A DNA stretch of 64,000 bases from Mycoplasmatota bacterium (lineage in GTDB: Bacteria > Bacillota_I > Bacilli_A > Acholeplasmatales > Acholeplasmataceae), in NCBI GenBank assembly GCA_024650045.1, contig JANKMU010000004.1, forward strand, positions 1-64,000. Reading direction: 5' to 3'. The position numbers and the translations under genes are program-made. Numbering within the stretch: the stretch's first letter is position 1; each line of letters begins with the position of its first letter. The notes under the pieces were generated by a model that was not told the DNA's origin, did no database searches, and saw nothing but the letters and a program-made list of their open reading frames with translations. Positions 38,633 through 48,439 of this stretch are shown piece after piece.

Positions 38633-39471
38633 TGCAAAAAAGCTTTAAAGAAAATAAACCAACTTTATATGTCATTTCAACACCAATCGGAAACCTAAGC
38701 GATATTACCTTTCGTGCGATTGAAATTCTAAATGAAGTTGATATTATACTTGCAGAAGATACGAGAACATCAGGTGTTTTACTCAATCATTTTCAAATAA
38801 AAAAACCAATGATGAGTTATCATGAATTCAACAAAGAAGCACAAGAAAACAAAATCATTGAGATGATGAATGAAGGAAAAAATCTTGCTTTAATTAGTGA
38901 TGCAGGAACGCCAGGCATCAGTGACCCCGGTTATGAAATCATCAAATCAGTTATCGATTCCGGATTTCATGTAATCTCCATACCTGGACCAAGCGCAATT
39001 CTTGCAGCACTTGTTGTATCGGGTTTAATTATTCAACCATTTACATTCATTGGATTCCTTCCACGGAAACAATCCGATATGAAAAAAATGATTGAGACCT
39101 ATCAAGATAGAAAAGAAACCCTAATTATTTATGAGTCTCCTATGCGTATTCAAAAGACGCTCAATACCATTTATAGCATTTTGGGAAACAGAAATATAAG
39201 TCTTTCTAGAGAACTAACAAAGACGTTTGAAACCATTATCAGGACAACGCTTGATAAAGCCGTTTCAATGGAACACAATCCTAAAGGTGAGTATGTCATA
39301 ATCATCGAAGGAAATCACAATATTCAAACCCATTTTGATTTATCAATTGAAGAACATGTACAAAGATATGTAAAACAAGGTCATTCCGAAAAAGAGGCAA
39401 TGAAACTTGTAGCAGAAGAACGTAATATCAAAAAAAGTGAAGTATATAAAGTAATTAAAATTGATTCATAA
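38632..39471 (+). CDS. rsmI: 16S rRNA 2'-O-methyltransferase RsmI
   Basis: 279 aa. LYVISTPIGNLSDITFRAIE and ILAEDTRTSGVLLNHF, then SDAGTPGISDPGYE, all diagnostic of RsmI (YabC), which methylates C1402. Its ATG overlaps the previous stop (TAATG). Confidence 0.96.
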   Translation: MQKSFKENKPTLYVISTPIGNLSDITFRAIEILNEVDIILAEDTRTSGVLLNHFQIKKPMMSYHEFNKEAQENKIIEMMNEGKNLALISDAGTPGISDPGYEIIKSVIDSGFHVISIPGPSAILAALVVSGLIIQPFTFIGFLPRKQSDMKKMIETYQDRKETLIIYESPMRIQKTLNTIYSILGNRNISLSRELTKTFETIIRTTLDKAVSMEHNPKGEYVIIIEGNHNIQTHFDLSIEEHVQRYVKQGHSEKEAMKLVAEERNIKKSEVYKVIKIDS

Positions 39472-39476
39472 AGTTC

Positions 39477-39504
39477 TTGATTTTTTGTTGAATTATAATA
39501 TAAT
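39477..39504 (+). promoter_or_regulatory. promoter of metG T-box transcript
   Basis: TTGATT (39477-39482), a 16-nt spacer and TATAAT (39499-39504). Confidence 0.75.
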
Positions 39505-39514
39505 AAGATTATCA

Positions 39515-39722
39515 TAGGCAATGAGAAAAAGAGTAACCCTATTGAAGTGAGCAAAAGAGAGTTCATGGTTGGTGTAAATGAACCCTTCATATGGTGAACA
39601 TGATTTTCGAGCCTTTTGGCTGATATGTAGGCTAAAACGTATTCCGCGTTAAGGAGTAGAGTGCTAGCAATGCTAGAACTAAGGTGGTACCGCGATTATG
39701 TCGTCCTTAGAGTTTTTTAAGG
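39515..39722 (+). promoter_or_regulatory. T-box riboswitch, methionine type
   Basis: A leader of about 200 nt ending in the T-box AAGGTGGTACCGCG (39681-39694), whose TGG pairs with uncharged tRNA CCA. The following CGTCCTTAG can pair with CTAAGG to make the terminator before TTTTTT. The specifier is probably ATG at 39600-39602 in GAACATGA, fitting the downstream methionyl-tRNA synthetase. Uncharged tRNA-Met would allow read-through. Confidence 0.93.
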
Positions 39723-39755
39723 GTGATTTTTATTTTTAATAAGGAGTGATTCACT

Positions 39756-41321
39756 ATGGAAAAGAAGTATTATTTAACAACTGCAATTGCATATGCATCT
39801 GCTATTCCTCATATCGGGAATGTATATGAGGCTATTTTGGCTGACGCCATTGTTAGGTTTAAAAGACTAGAAGGATATGATGTCTTCTTTCAAACTGGAA
39901 CTGATGAACATGGACAAAAAATTGAGAGTAGAGCAAAAGATAATGAGCTATCTCCAAAATCTTACGTTGATCATATTGCATCTGAGATTAAACGTATCTA
40001 TGACAAAGTTGATATCAGCTATGATCAATTTGTTAGAACAACAGATGAACGACATGTGCAAGCTGTTCAGGCAATCTTTAAAAAACTATATGATCAAGGC
40101 GATATTTATTTAGGGGAATATGAAGGTTGGTATTCTGTTTCTGAAGAATCTTTTATTTTAGAAAAAGATATTATTGATGGAAAAACTGCAAATGGTGATA
40201 CCCCCGTATGGACTAAAGAAGCTGCATATTTCTTAAAACTATCTAAATACCAAGATCGTTTAGTCAAACATATTCAAGATAACCCTCAATTTATTGAGCC
40301 TGAATCAAGAAGAAATGAAATGATCCAAAATTTCTTAAAAGAACCTCTACCAGATCTATCGGTATCTAGAACATCTTTCAATTGGGGAATCCCTGTTGAA
40401 TTTGATGAAGGACATATTGTTTATGTTTGGATTGATGCATTAAGTAATTATATTACAGGTCTTAATTATCATCCAGATCAAGCACCATCATCAGAATTTA
40501 AAAAATATTGGCCTGCTGATGTCCACTTGATTGGTAAAGATATTTTAAGATTCCACACTATCTATTGGCCAATTATCTTAATGGCTTTAGGTTTAGAACT
40601 ACCAAAACAAGTTTTTGGTCATCCATGGATTTTAGTGAATAAAGGAAAGATGAGTAAATCGATTGGTAACGTTATGTATACTGATGATCTGATCAGATAT
40701 TTTGGTGTAGATACAGTACGTTATTATGTGCTACATGAAATTCCTTTTGCACAAGATGGTAACATTACTTATGAACTACTTATTGAAAGAAATAATAGTG
40801 ATCTTGCAAATACAATCGGAAATCTAGTGAATCGCACGATAGGTATGGCACACAAGTATCGGCAAGGTGTGGTAAAAAAAGTTATGTTAAATGAACCTTT
40901 TGAACTTAGTTTAAAAGAGAAAGCTCTCGAGGTGTTACCACAAATGAGAAACTTTATGGACGAACTTAAAGTCAGTGATGCACTAGAAGAAATCGTTAAA
41001 CTAGCACGAAGTGCCAATAAATATATTGATGTATCTGAACCGTGGGTTTTATTTAAGACAGAAGATAAACAGGAAATATTAGACCACGTCTTATATCAAT
41101 TATTAGAAACCATTAGATTTGTTGCTATATTATTACAACCTTTCATTCCAAATACATCAAACCGCATAGCTAAACAAATTGGTATGACTGATTTAAGTTT
41201 CGAATCATTAGAAACTTTTGGGAATTATGAAGCACAAACTTTAGGTAAGCCAGAAGTGTTATTTGAAAGATACGATGCTTTGAAAAAAATAGAAGAAATT
41301 CTAAAAGATCAAGATGAATAA
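39756..41321 (+). CDS. metG: methionyl-tRNA synthetase
   Basis: Predicted 521 aa. Class I HIGH motif variant AIPHIGN and KMSKS in GKMSKSIGN. The zinc-knuckle region after EGWY reads SVSEESFILEK and has no cysteine. The C-terminal tRNA-binding domain of the about 660-aa Bacillus enzyme is absent, as in small mollicute enzymes. Controlled by the T-box upstream. Confidence 0.96.
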   Translation: MEKKYYLTTAIAYASAIPHIGNVYEAILADAIVRFKRLEGYDVFFQTGTDEHGQKIESRAKDNELSPKSYVDHIASEIKRIYDKVDISYDQFVRTTDERHVQAVQAIFKKLYDQGDIYLGEYEGWYSVSEESFILEKDIIDGKTANGDTPVWTKEAAYFLKLSKYQDRLVKHIQDNPQFIEPESRRNEMIQNFLKEPLPDLSVSRTSFNWGIPVEFDEGHIVYVWIDALSNYITGLNYHPDQAPSSEFKKYWPADVHLIGKDILRFHTIYWPIILMALGLELPKQVFGHPWILVNKGKMSKSIGNVMYTDDLIRYFGVDTVRYYVLHEIPFAQDGNITYELLIERNNSDLANTIGNLVNRTIGMAHKYRQGVVKKVMLNEPFELSLKEKALEVLPQMRNFMDELKVSDALEEIVKLARSANKYIDVSEPWVLFKTEDKQEILDHVLYQLLETIRFVAILLQPFIPNTSNRIAKQIGMTDLSFESLETFGNYEAQTLGKPEVLFERYDALKKIEEILKDQDE

Positions 41322-41330
41322 TAAAAGAAT

Positions 41331-41360
41331 CAAAAAATGATCCTAATCGATCATTTTTTG
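41331..41360 (+). terminator. terminator after metG
   Basis: Perfect 12-bp stem CAAAAAATGATC / GATCATTTTTTG around CTAATC. Confidence 0.88.
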
Positions 41361-41431
41361 TTAATTGGTTTATATATATCCTAATAAATGATATCCTAAA
41401 GGTAGAAAAAAAATCAAAAAGAGGTATTCTC

Positions 41432-42352
41432 ATGATTTATACATGTACATTGAATCCTGCAATAGATTATCATATTGAAATTGACAAAATAAGTATTGGT
41501 AAACTCAATCGAACAGATTATACTCAATTTTTAATCGGAGGGAAAGGTATTAATGTATCTTTAGTCCTCAAGCATTTAGGAGTTGAAAGTACCCCTATTG
41601 GATTTATAGGTGGATTCACAGGAGATTTTATAAAAAGACAATTGCGTGAAATTGATATTAATCAATATCGTTTTGTTGAAATCAATGGAGAAACCAGAAT
41701 TAATGTGAAAATCAAAGATAGTTCGAGTGAGACAGAACTAAACTCAATTGGACCAGATATTTCGGACATCGAATGGAAAGCATTTACTAATATTGTTAAG
41801 CAACTAACCTCCAAAGATATTCTTATTTGTAGTGGTAGTCTACCTAAAGGTATACCGGATGCATATCAAGAAATAGCAGAGATATGCCAAAAAAATAATG
41901 TTTTATTGATTATGGATACCCCAGGTATTTATTACAACCAATTTTTACCATATCAACCACTGCTTGTTAAACCCAATTTAGATGAGTTAAGCACATATTT
42001 CAATACTCAAATAAAGACAATAGATCAAATCATTTATTATGGCAAAGAGCTTATTAAAAAAGGAGCTCATAAAGTTCTAATATCATTAAGCGCGGAAGGA
42101 TCGTTATTGATTACTAAAAACAATATCCTAAAAGCAAATCCAATCAAAGGAATCCCAATAAGTAGTGTTGGATCAGGTGATTCAATGGTTGCAGGTTTTA
42201 TATATCAATTTCAACAAACTAAAGATGACCATCAATCATATCGATATGCAGTCGCAGCAGCAACCGCTACTACATTTAAAAAAGGACTTGCAAAAAAAGA
42301 AGATATAGAAAAATATCTTCAATTAATTGACATAAAGGAGCTGAACATATGA
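41432..42352 (+). CDS. fruK: 1-phosphofructokinase
   Basis: Predicted 306 aa PfkB-family kinase. MIYTCTLNPAIDYHI and GGKGINVSLVLKHLG are typical of FruK. The catalytic region has SSVGSGDSMVAGF near 250. Phosphorylates fructose 1-phosphate made by the fructose PTS. Directly upstream of PTS EIIA, with a 4-nt overlap. Confidence 0.92.
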   Translation: MIYTCTLNPAIDYHIEIDKISIGKLNRTDYTQFLIGGKGINVSLVLKHLGVESTPIGFIGGFTGDFIKRQLREIDINQYRFVEINGETRINVKIKDSSSETELNSIGPDISDIEWKAFTNIVKQLTSKDILICSGSLPKGIPDAYQEIAEICQKNNVLLIMDTPGIYYNQFLPYQPLLVKPNLDELSTYFNTQIKTIDQIIYYGKELIKKGAHKVLISLSAEGSLLITKNNILKANPIKGIPISSVGSGDSMVAGFIYQFQQTKDDHQSYRYAVAAATATTFKKGLAKKEDIEKYLQLIDIKELNI

Positions 42353-42807
42353 AAGTCAAAGAATTAATCAATAAGAATTTAATCTGTCTAGATTTAGATG
42401 CACAAGATAAAGTATCAGTCATAAAAGAACTTATCGACATTTTAGATCAAGAAAATCGTTTATCTAATATAAACGGTTTTATAGAAGATGTAATGACTAG
42501 AGAAAATGAAATTACCACAGGTATTGGCTATGGTATAGCAATTCCTCATGCTAAATCGAAACATGTTAAACAACCATCGTTAGTATTCGGGAAAAGTCAA
42601 AGCGGAATTGATTTCGAAAGTTTAGATCAAAGAAAAGCACAAATATTTTTCTTGATTGCGATACCAGAAAATGGAGCTGATCTTCATTTGAAAATACTAG
42701 CAAAACTCTCGAAAAAATTGATGGATGAGCATTTTAGATATGCATTAACTATTTCTAGTAGTGAAGATCAAATTATGAGCATATTAAATACAATAGATGA
42801 GGATTAA
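42349..42807 (+). CDS. PTS fructose-type EIIA protein
   Basis: Predicted 152 aa. The phosphorylated His is in TTGIGYGIAIPHAKS. It is a stand-alone EIIA of the fructose/mannitol family, receiving phosphate from HPr. It overlaps fruK by 4 nt and is followed 2 nt later by EIIB. Confidence 0.93.
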   Translation: MKVKELINKNLICLDLDAQDKVSVIKELIDILDQENRLSNINGFIEDVMTRENEITTGIGYGIAIPHAKSKHVKQPSLVFGKSQSGIDFESLDQRKAQIFFLIAIPENGADLHLKILAKLSKKLMDEHFRYALTISSSEDQIMSILNTIDED

Positions 42808-42809
42808 AC

Positions 42810-43109
42810 ATGAAAAAGATTGTTGCTGTCACAGCATGTCCCACTGGAATTGCACATACATATATGGCAGCCGAAGCATTGCTTATAGCTGCTAAAGCAC
42901 TAGGTGTTGAAATTAAAGTAGAAACTAATGGAGCTATAGGTGTTGAAAACGAATTAACAGACAAAGATATAGAATCGAGTATCGGCGTTATCATTGCCTC
43001 TGACATTCATCTATCTAAAGAAAGATTTAAAAATAAAGTAATCATTGAAATAGATACAAGACATGCGATTTTTGATTCAAAAAAATATATCAATCAATTA
43101 TTAAAATAA
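42810..43109 (+). CDS. PTS fructose-type EIIB protein
   Basis: 99 aa. The phosphorylated Cys is in VTACPTGIAHTYMAAE. It is a stand-alone domain that in most bacteria is fused to EIIC as part of FruA. The matching EIIC is 6 kb away at 49340. Confidence 0.94.
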   Translation: MKKIVAVTACPTGIAHTYMAAEALLIAAKALGVEIKVETNGAIGVENELTDKDIESSIGVIIASDIHLSKERFKNKVIIEIDTRHAIFDSKKYINQLLK

Positions 43110-43138
43110 AAACCTTCTTGCGAAGGTTTATTTTTTTT
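43110..43138. terminator. terminator between EIIB and the antiporter operon
   Basis: AAACCTTC-TTGC-GAAGGTTT then T8, between convergent genes. Confidence 0.9.
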
Positions 43139-43147
43139 GATACTTTG

Positions 43148-45289
43148 CTAGATTGAATTAAATATCATCATAAAAATAAATATTGTTGTAATAAAACTCG
43201 TATATATAAAAGCATCACTTTTAATAATACTTGTTTCATATCGTCTATTAAAAACATTAGTCATTGTTACAAATCTTTCCAAGAACCCGACACTTTCGTT
43301 ATTCTTTAGTGCCAAAGGAGATAAAGGTCCTTGATCGATTGGACACTGGTCTCCATACATTAACTTACATGCTCTTCTCATCATAAAATTAGCTGGATAG
43401 AAGAAGATATATTCTATTCTCAACCAATTTGGAAATTTCAGATGGAACCAATGGAATTTAGTTCCAAATATAAAAATCAAGAATCCTAAACCTACAACAA
43501 TCAATGTCATCAAAAACTCAGATCCAGTAAAGAATTTCAAACCTACGATATAAGAATTAATGAAATAAGGATCAAATGTTGCTTGATTCAATTGTGGCAT
43601 AATCCATTGATTCAATATATAGCTAGGATTTAATCCAATTAATATAATTAAAAATGCAATTGCTACCATTGATGTATCTAAGCAATTATATTCTGGTTTA
43701 ATACTTTTATATTGTTCTGGCATTTTACCAAAGAATACATAATAGTTCATCTTAATAAATGAACATACAGTTCCTGCACTAACAACAATAAAAATTAATT
43801 CAGCATAGAAAAACGATGAATGACCGTATTTATATGCTTCAACAATCCCATGGTGTAAAATCGATTTAGAAACAAATCCATTAAACAAAGGAATGCCACT
43901 GATACCTAAACTCGCAATTAAACAAACGGTAGCCGTCAAAGGCAGTTTTCTCCATAAGCCACCAAGCTTATACATATCTTGTTCTTTTGTATGATAGTAA
44001 ACAACACCAGCAACCATAAACAATAAAGACTTAAATAAAGCGTGATTAATAATATGATATAAAGCACCTGAGTATCCCATTGCTCCGCGATATCCTAAAT
44101 AAAGAGCAACACCAATACCAACCACGATATAACCCATCTGACTAATTGAATGATAGGCTAACATTTTCTTAATGTTAGACTGTTGTAAGGCTAGAAAAAC
44201 ACCAATCGCCATCGTGATGATGCCCATCCAAATGATTGCAGATCCAATATTTTGTGTAGTCAACCAAATAGGATCTTCATAACTTGTAACACTACCTTTA
44301 GCTGGAAAAAAATAACTTACTGCAACTCGTAAAACTCCAAAAGCTCCAACTTTAATCATAATACCAGAAAGCAAAGCGCTAGCTGGCGTTGGTGCTACTG
44401 GATGAGCCCTTGGTAACCAAACATGAACTGGTGCCATTCCGGCTTTAATTCCGAACCCTAAAACTAACAATCCCATAATCCAATACTTAACAGAACCTAA
44501 TTGATTAAGTTCAACGATTGCTGTCTTAAAACTTAAATCACCAACATTAAAATACATTAGCAATAAAGCAACTAATATCGAAAACCCACCGATTAAACCC
44601 ATGAAAATATAATTATAACCAGCGGCATATGATTCTTCACGCTGTGTGTGAGTTACCAATACATAAGAAGTAATTGTCATTATTTCAAAGAATAAAAACA
44701 TCGTCAATAAATCGCCAGCCATAATTGTTCCCAAAACAGAACTATAGGTTAAAGCCATAAAGAAGAAGAACCGATTATTGTGAATTTCCTTTTTCATATA
44801 TTCATGAGCATAAACCATAACGATAAACCAAATGATGGTTGTAATCATTAACATCGTGAAGCCCAACATATCAACATCAAAACTTATACCTAATCCCATA
44901 AAATATGGAATGTCTAAAACAATACCACCTTCTAAAGCTACTGGATACATCATCATGGTTAACGGTATTGTTAAAAAAGTCATAAAGATAACAACCCAGT
45001 CACGTTTATGGCCAGCACTCTTTCGATAAGCTAATTGAATAAATCCACCAATGAGTGGAATAGAGATCATAACTAATGGAAAGATAGACAAGTGTGTAAA
45101 AGAAGTGATGAAAGTATTGAATTTTTCAAAACTCATAATCCAATCATAAACCCCAAACCAGTTTTTTGTTACTCCAATAAAGGAAATCAACAAAACTAGC
45201 ATAAGTAAAACTAAACCAGAGGATTTCCATGTGAAATGATCTAAAAATTTTCTTTTGTTTTGATTTTCCTGATGATTACTTGTTGTCAT
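43148..45289 (-). CDS. Mrp antiporter-like subunit (MrpA-N/NuoL type)
   Basis: Predicted 713 aa with many membrane segments. Family landmarks are a Glu in LFFEIMTITSYV and Lys in GIKAGMAPVHVWLPRAHPVA, the proton-path residues of MrpA/MrpD/NuoL proteins. It carries a long C-terminal extension (about 590-713). The MrpA C-terminal parts (DUF4040 and MbhE-like) are separate genes upstream, so this is the second antiporter module. Last gene of the operon, 12 nt after mrpD. Confidence 0.88.
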   Translation of the reverse strand: MTTSNHQENQNKRKFLDHFTWKSSGLVLLMLVLLISFIGVTKNWFGVYDWIMSFEKFNTFITSFTHLSIFPLVMISIPLIGGFIQLAYRKSAGHKRDWVVIFMTFLTIPLTMMMYPVALEGGIVLDIPYFMGLGISFDVDMLGFTMLMITTIIWFIVMVYAHEYMKKEIHNNRFFFFMALTYSSVLGTIMAGDLLTMFLFFEIMTITSYVLVTHTQREESYAAGYNYIFMGLIGGFSILVALLLMYFNVGDLSFKTAIVELNQLGSVKYWIMGLLVLGFGIKAGMAPVHVWLPRAHPVAPTPASALLSGIMIKVGAFGVLRVAVSYFFPAKGSVTSYEDPIWLTTQNIGSAIIWMGIITMAIGVFLALQQSNIKKMLAYHSISQMGYIVVGIGVALYLGYRGAMGYSGALYHIINHALFKSLLFMVAGVVYYHTKEQDMYKLGGLWRKLPLTATVCLIASLGISGIPLFNGFVSKSILHHGIVEAYKYGHSSFFYAELIFIVVSAGTVCSFIKMNYYVFFGKMPEQYKSIKPEYNCLDTSMVAIAFLIILIGLNPSYILNQWIMPQLNQATFDPYFINSYIVGLKFFTGSEFLMTLIVVGLGFLIFIFGTKFHWFHLKFPNWLRIEYIFFYPANFMMRRACKLMYGDQCPIDQGPLSPLALKNNESVGFLERFVTMTNVFNRRYETSIIKSDAFIYTSFITTIFIFMMIFNSI

Positions 45290-45301
45290 TTGAATCCTCC
45301 T

Positions 45302-46780
45302 TTACATCAATGTGTTCGCTGCAGCTTCTAATAAGCTAGAAATGATATTTGGATAAATACCTAAAAATAGAATTAAAGCGCCAAGGATAAGAATGGGTAC
45401 TAACATCGTTTTAGGAATCTTTTCGATACCTGTAGACTCCTCATTTTTTTTACCTTTAAGAAATGCAGAAATCATAATAGGTAAATAATACATTGCATTT
45501 AATAAACCACTTATAACAATAATAACGATAAAAACAATTTGTCCTGAAGCTAGAGCGGCAACCCCTAAGTTAAGCTTTGATATAAAACCACTTGTTAAAG
45601 GGATGCCAATCATACCTAAAGCTGCAATACTGAAAACGACTAGAGTCAACGGCATTTTATAACCTATGCCGTCAAATTGATTAACATTTCTGATTTTTTT
45701 ATAATAAATGATTGCCCCCACACATAAGAATAATGCGGCTTTCATTAATCCATGAGAAATAATATGGAAAAATGCAGCTGTCAATCCAATATATGTCATC
45801 AAACCAATGCCTAATACAATATAACCAATTTGAGCAACTGAAGAATATCCTAGCATCCGTTTAACATCTTTTTGGGCAAGAGCAAAGAATGATCCCATAA
45901 TCATTCCAAATCCAGCGATAATCATAATAATCATTGGTAAATTAAATGCTTGTAATATATCGATACCAAAAACTCTAAACAAGACTTTTATCATAATTAA
46001 CAAATAAACTTTCACAACGATTGCAGATAAAATTGCACTGGATGAACTTGGCGCATGTGAATGTGCATCAGGCAACCAAATATGGAATGGAAATATTGCC
46101 GCTTTGATACCAATACCTACAACCATAAAACCGATTGCGATAATGATATTAGATGGATAGATATGCCAAATATCTTGCAGAGTCGTAAATACAAGTTCTA
46201 TATTTGTATATCCAGTAATCATATAGAGTAAAGCAACACCAAATAAATATGATAATGATCCTATCTCATTAAGCATCACATAACGGAAGGATGCTGTATA
46301 GTTTTCCTTTTTTCTTTTAATCGAAATAATACTACAAGTCGTAATCGCAAGAATCTCCATAAAAACATAAGTATTAAATAAATCATTAGTATAAATGATA
46401 CCAAACATTGAAAATAAAAGAATAAAGAGTAAGATATAATATCTTCCATATTCTTTTTCATGAATACCATCAGTGGCATCACCACATGAGTAAATATAGA
46501 TCAACATTGTTAGAAACAAAATAAATGTTGTAAAGAATACAGAAAAAGAATCAATTAACAGTTCTATTCCTATAAAGCCAGTATAATTACCAAATCGATA
46601 ATAGAAGGCTCCATTTGAATTTACATGAATCAGTAAAACAACGGATGAAGCAAATACTAAAAGTAATACAATGAAACCTAACACAAGTGTTAAAGTAAAT
46701 GCGCGTTTTTTAAATAATGGAATGACTAGAGCAGCACTTAATAGTAAGAGCAAATTAATAATAGGTAGTTGTTCAATCAT
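45302..46780 (-). CDS. mrpD: Mrp antiporter subunit MrpD
   Basis: Predicted 492 aa from ATG 46780, 7 nt after GAGGAG; a longer in-frame ATG at 46795 lies upstream of that site. Glu in YVFMEILAITTC and Lys in GIKAAIFPFHIWLPDAHSHAPSSS-type motif (quoted in part) match MrpD. Together with the 713-aa subunit it should form the ion-translocating part of a Na+/H+ antiporter. Confidence 0.9.
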   Translation of the reverse strand: MIEQLPIINLLLLLSAALVIPLFKKRAFTLTLVLGFIVLLLVFASSVVLLIHVNSNGAFYYRFGNYTGFIGIELLIDSFSVFFTTFILFLTMLIYIYSCGDATDGIHEKEYGRYYILLFILLFSMFGIIYTNDLFNTYVFMEILAITTCSIISIKRKKENYTASFRYVMLNEIGSLSYLFGVALLYMITGYTNIELVFTTLQDIWHIYPSNIIIAIGFMVVGIGIKAAIFPFHIWLPDAHSHAPSSSSAILSAIVVKVYLLIMIKVLFRVFGIDILQAFNLPMIIMIIAGFGMIMGSFFALAQKDVKRMLGYSSVAQIGYIVLGIGLMTYIGLTAAFFHIISHGLMKAALFLCVGAIIYYKKIRNVNQFDGIGYKMPLTLVVFSIAALGMIGIPLTSGFISKLNLGVAALASGQIVFIVIIVISGLLNAMYYLPIMISAFLKGKKNEESTGIEKIPKTMLVPILILGALILFLGIYPNIISSLLEAAANTLM

Positions 46781-47156
46781 AAGTATTCTCCTCATTTTGG
46801 ATACGCACTATCTCTTCTTGATCAATAGTTCCATAGGTTTGATATATTCTAATAATTAATGATAAAGAATACACAGTCATTGAAACAACGACCACAATTC
46901 CAGTTAGTATTAATACTGATGGTAATGGGTTAATATAGATAATATTTTCTCCAGCTTCGATAACAATTGGAGGTTGTCCCAAAGCAACATTACCGATTGC
47001 AATAAAAAACAAGAAAACGCTAGTGCCCATAATGTTAACACCAAGAATTCGTTTAATTAAATTTCTATGTGTAACAACCGTATGGAGTCCAATAATAAAT
47101 AATGCAACTGCACCTATATAATTAATGTGGTCTAATAATAAATTTAATATATTCAT
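46773..47156 (-). CDS. mrpC: Mrp antiporter subunit MrpC (NuoK-like)
   Basis: Predicted 127 aa with three membrane segments. LFIIGLHTVVTHRNLIKRILG and GQPPIVIEAGE are typical of MrpC/MnhC. It overlaps mrpB by 4 nt (ATGA) and mrpD by 8 nt. Confidence 0.92.
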   Translation of the reverse strand: MNILNLLLDHINYIGAVALFIIGLHTVVTHRNLIKRILGVNIMGTSVFLFFIAIGNVALGQPPIVIEAGENIIYINPLPSVLILTGIVVVVSMTVYSLSLIIRIYQTYGTIDQEEIVRIQNEENTYD

Positions 47157-47581
47157 AAGGTATCTTCCTCTATAAGAATATGAAATAAAGTAATGATAGT
47201 TGAAGCAACCTTAATCCCAATACCAATCATTAATAAAGGAATCATACCAGCTGATAAGAGTTGACCAGGCTCACCAATTGGAAAACCAGCTTCGATATTT
47301 GTTAAAAAAGAACCCGCTAGAAAAATACCAATGATACCAATCATCATATAAATGAAGATACCACCACTCTCAGCAAATTCTGATGCGCGATGTGAAAATT
47401 TTTTCTTTCCTCTATCTAATCCAAAAACTAATGTATATAATATTAAACTTGAACCAACCAATGCACCACCAGAAAAACCTCCACCTGGAGATACATGACC
47501 ATGTAAGATAATGAATATCCCATAGATCTGAGCAAAAGGAACAATGATTCTAGTTATAGACTTAACAATAATATCATTCAT
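47153..47581 (-). CDS. mrpB: Mrp antiporter subunit MrpB
   Basis: Predicted 142 aa. YGIFIILHGHVSPGGGFSGG is the MrpB signature. Four membrane segments. It starts within the end of the MbhE-like gene, behind AAGGAGG. Confidence 0.93.
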   Translation of the reverse strand: MNDIIVKSITRIIVPFAQIYGIFIILHGHVSPGGGFSGGALVGSSLILYTLVFGLDRGKKKFSHRASEFAESGGIFIYMMIGIIGIFLAGSFLTNIEAGFPIGEPGQLLSAGMIPLLMIGIGIKVASTIITLFHILIEEDTL

Positions 47582-47879
47582 TGTCTTCCTCCTTGATCAT
47601 ATCATCTGCTTTTGCAGGCTTTAAAATTGACGCTACAGCGACAATAGAAGTAAAGAGAACGATGGTTTCACCTAAAGTATCAAATGCTCTGTAATCAGCC
47701 AAAATAGCAGCTACAATGTTGGTTGCACCTGTCTCGTTAACAGATTCATTTAAGTAATGGTGAACAGTATCATTATATGAAGGAGCATCAACACCACGAT
47801 CACCAGGCATCATTAATATATTGATGACTAAAATTAAGAATAAGAGGGTAAACATTGTATAAGTCAATATCTTTTTCAT
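47574..47879 (-). CDS. MrpA C-terminal (MbhE-like) subunit
   Basis: Predicted 101 aa, two membrane segments flanking a soluble loop. NIVAAILADYRAFDTLGETI is the conserved segment found at the C terminus of MrpA and in stand-alone MbhE. It overlaps the DUF4040 gene by 4 nt (ATGA). Confidence 0.88.
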   Translation of the reverse strand: MKKILTYTMFTLLFLILVINILMMPGDRGVDAPSYNDTVHHYLNESVNETGATNIVAAILADYRAFDTLGETIVLFTSIVAVASILKPAKADDMIKEEDNE

Positions 47880-48115
47880 TTTTCATACCTCTCAGTCTTA
47901 CTAATAACTGCAATAAATAATAATGAAGTAACACCTGCACCAATTACTGCTTCAGTTAAAGCAACATCAGGTGTTTTTAAAATCAACCATAAAACAGACA
48001 TCATTAAGGAATATGCTGAAAAAATAATGACTGCACTCAGTAAATCTTTTGTACGTTCAACAGAGATCGCACATACAATTAAAAAGATAATGATAATCAC
48101 ATTAAGTAGTTGCAT
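47876..48115 (-). CDS. MrpA DUF4040-type (MbhD-like) subunit
   Basis: 79 aa, three membrane segments. LKTPDVALTEAVIGAG is the conserved DUF4040 motif, part of MrpA in Bacillus but separate here as MbhD is in archaeal complexes. AGGAGG precedes ATG. Confidence 0.9.
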   Translation of the reverse strand: MQLLNVIIIIFLIVCAISVERTKDLLSAVIIFSAYSLMMSVLWLILKTPDVALTEAVIGAGVTSLLFIAVISKTERYEK

Positions 48116-48126
48116 ATATAGACCTC

Positions 48127-48438
48127 CTATTTATTTTCATCAACGGTCAAATGACGGTTGATGTATTCGCATTTAGCTATATAATGTGCTGCAGTAGGAT
48201 TGGTTAACCATATAAAAACGATAATGATTAAAATGTTTAAGGAAACAAATGTCGCTCCTTGCCATATCATCATACCGATAAACATTAACCCTGCCCCCAT
48301 GGTGTCACATTTTGTAGTTGCATGCATTCTACAAAATACATCAGGCATTCTAATCAATCCAACAACACCTACGAAATAAAAGAACAAACCACCTAAAAGA
48401 AAGATTGCGACAAAAACATCACGAATGATTTCTAACAT
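48127..48438 (-). CDS. mrpG: Mrp antiporter subunit MrpG
   Basis: 103 aa. GLIRMPDVFCRMHATTKCDTMG is the MrpG signature in part. Three membrane segments. It starts 1 nt after mrpF. Confidence 0.93.
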   Translation of the reverse strand: MLEIIRDVFVAIFLLGGLFFYFVGVVGLIRMPDVFCRMHATTKCDTMGAGLMFIGMMIWQGATFVSLNILIIIVFIWLTNPTAAHYIAKCEYINRHLTVDENK

Positions 48439-48439
48439 A

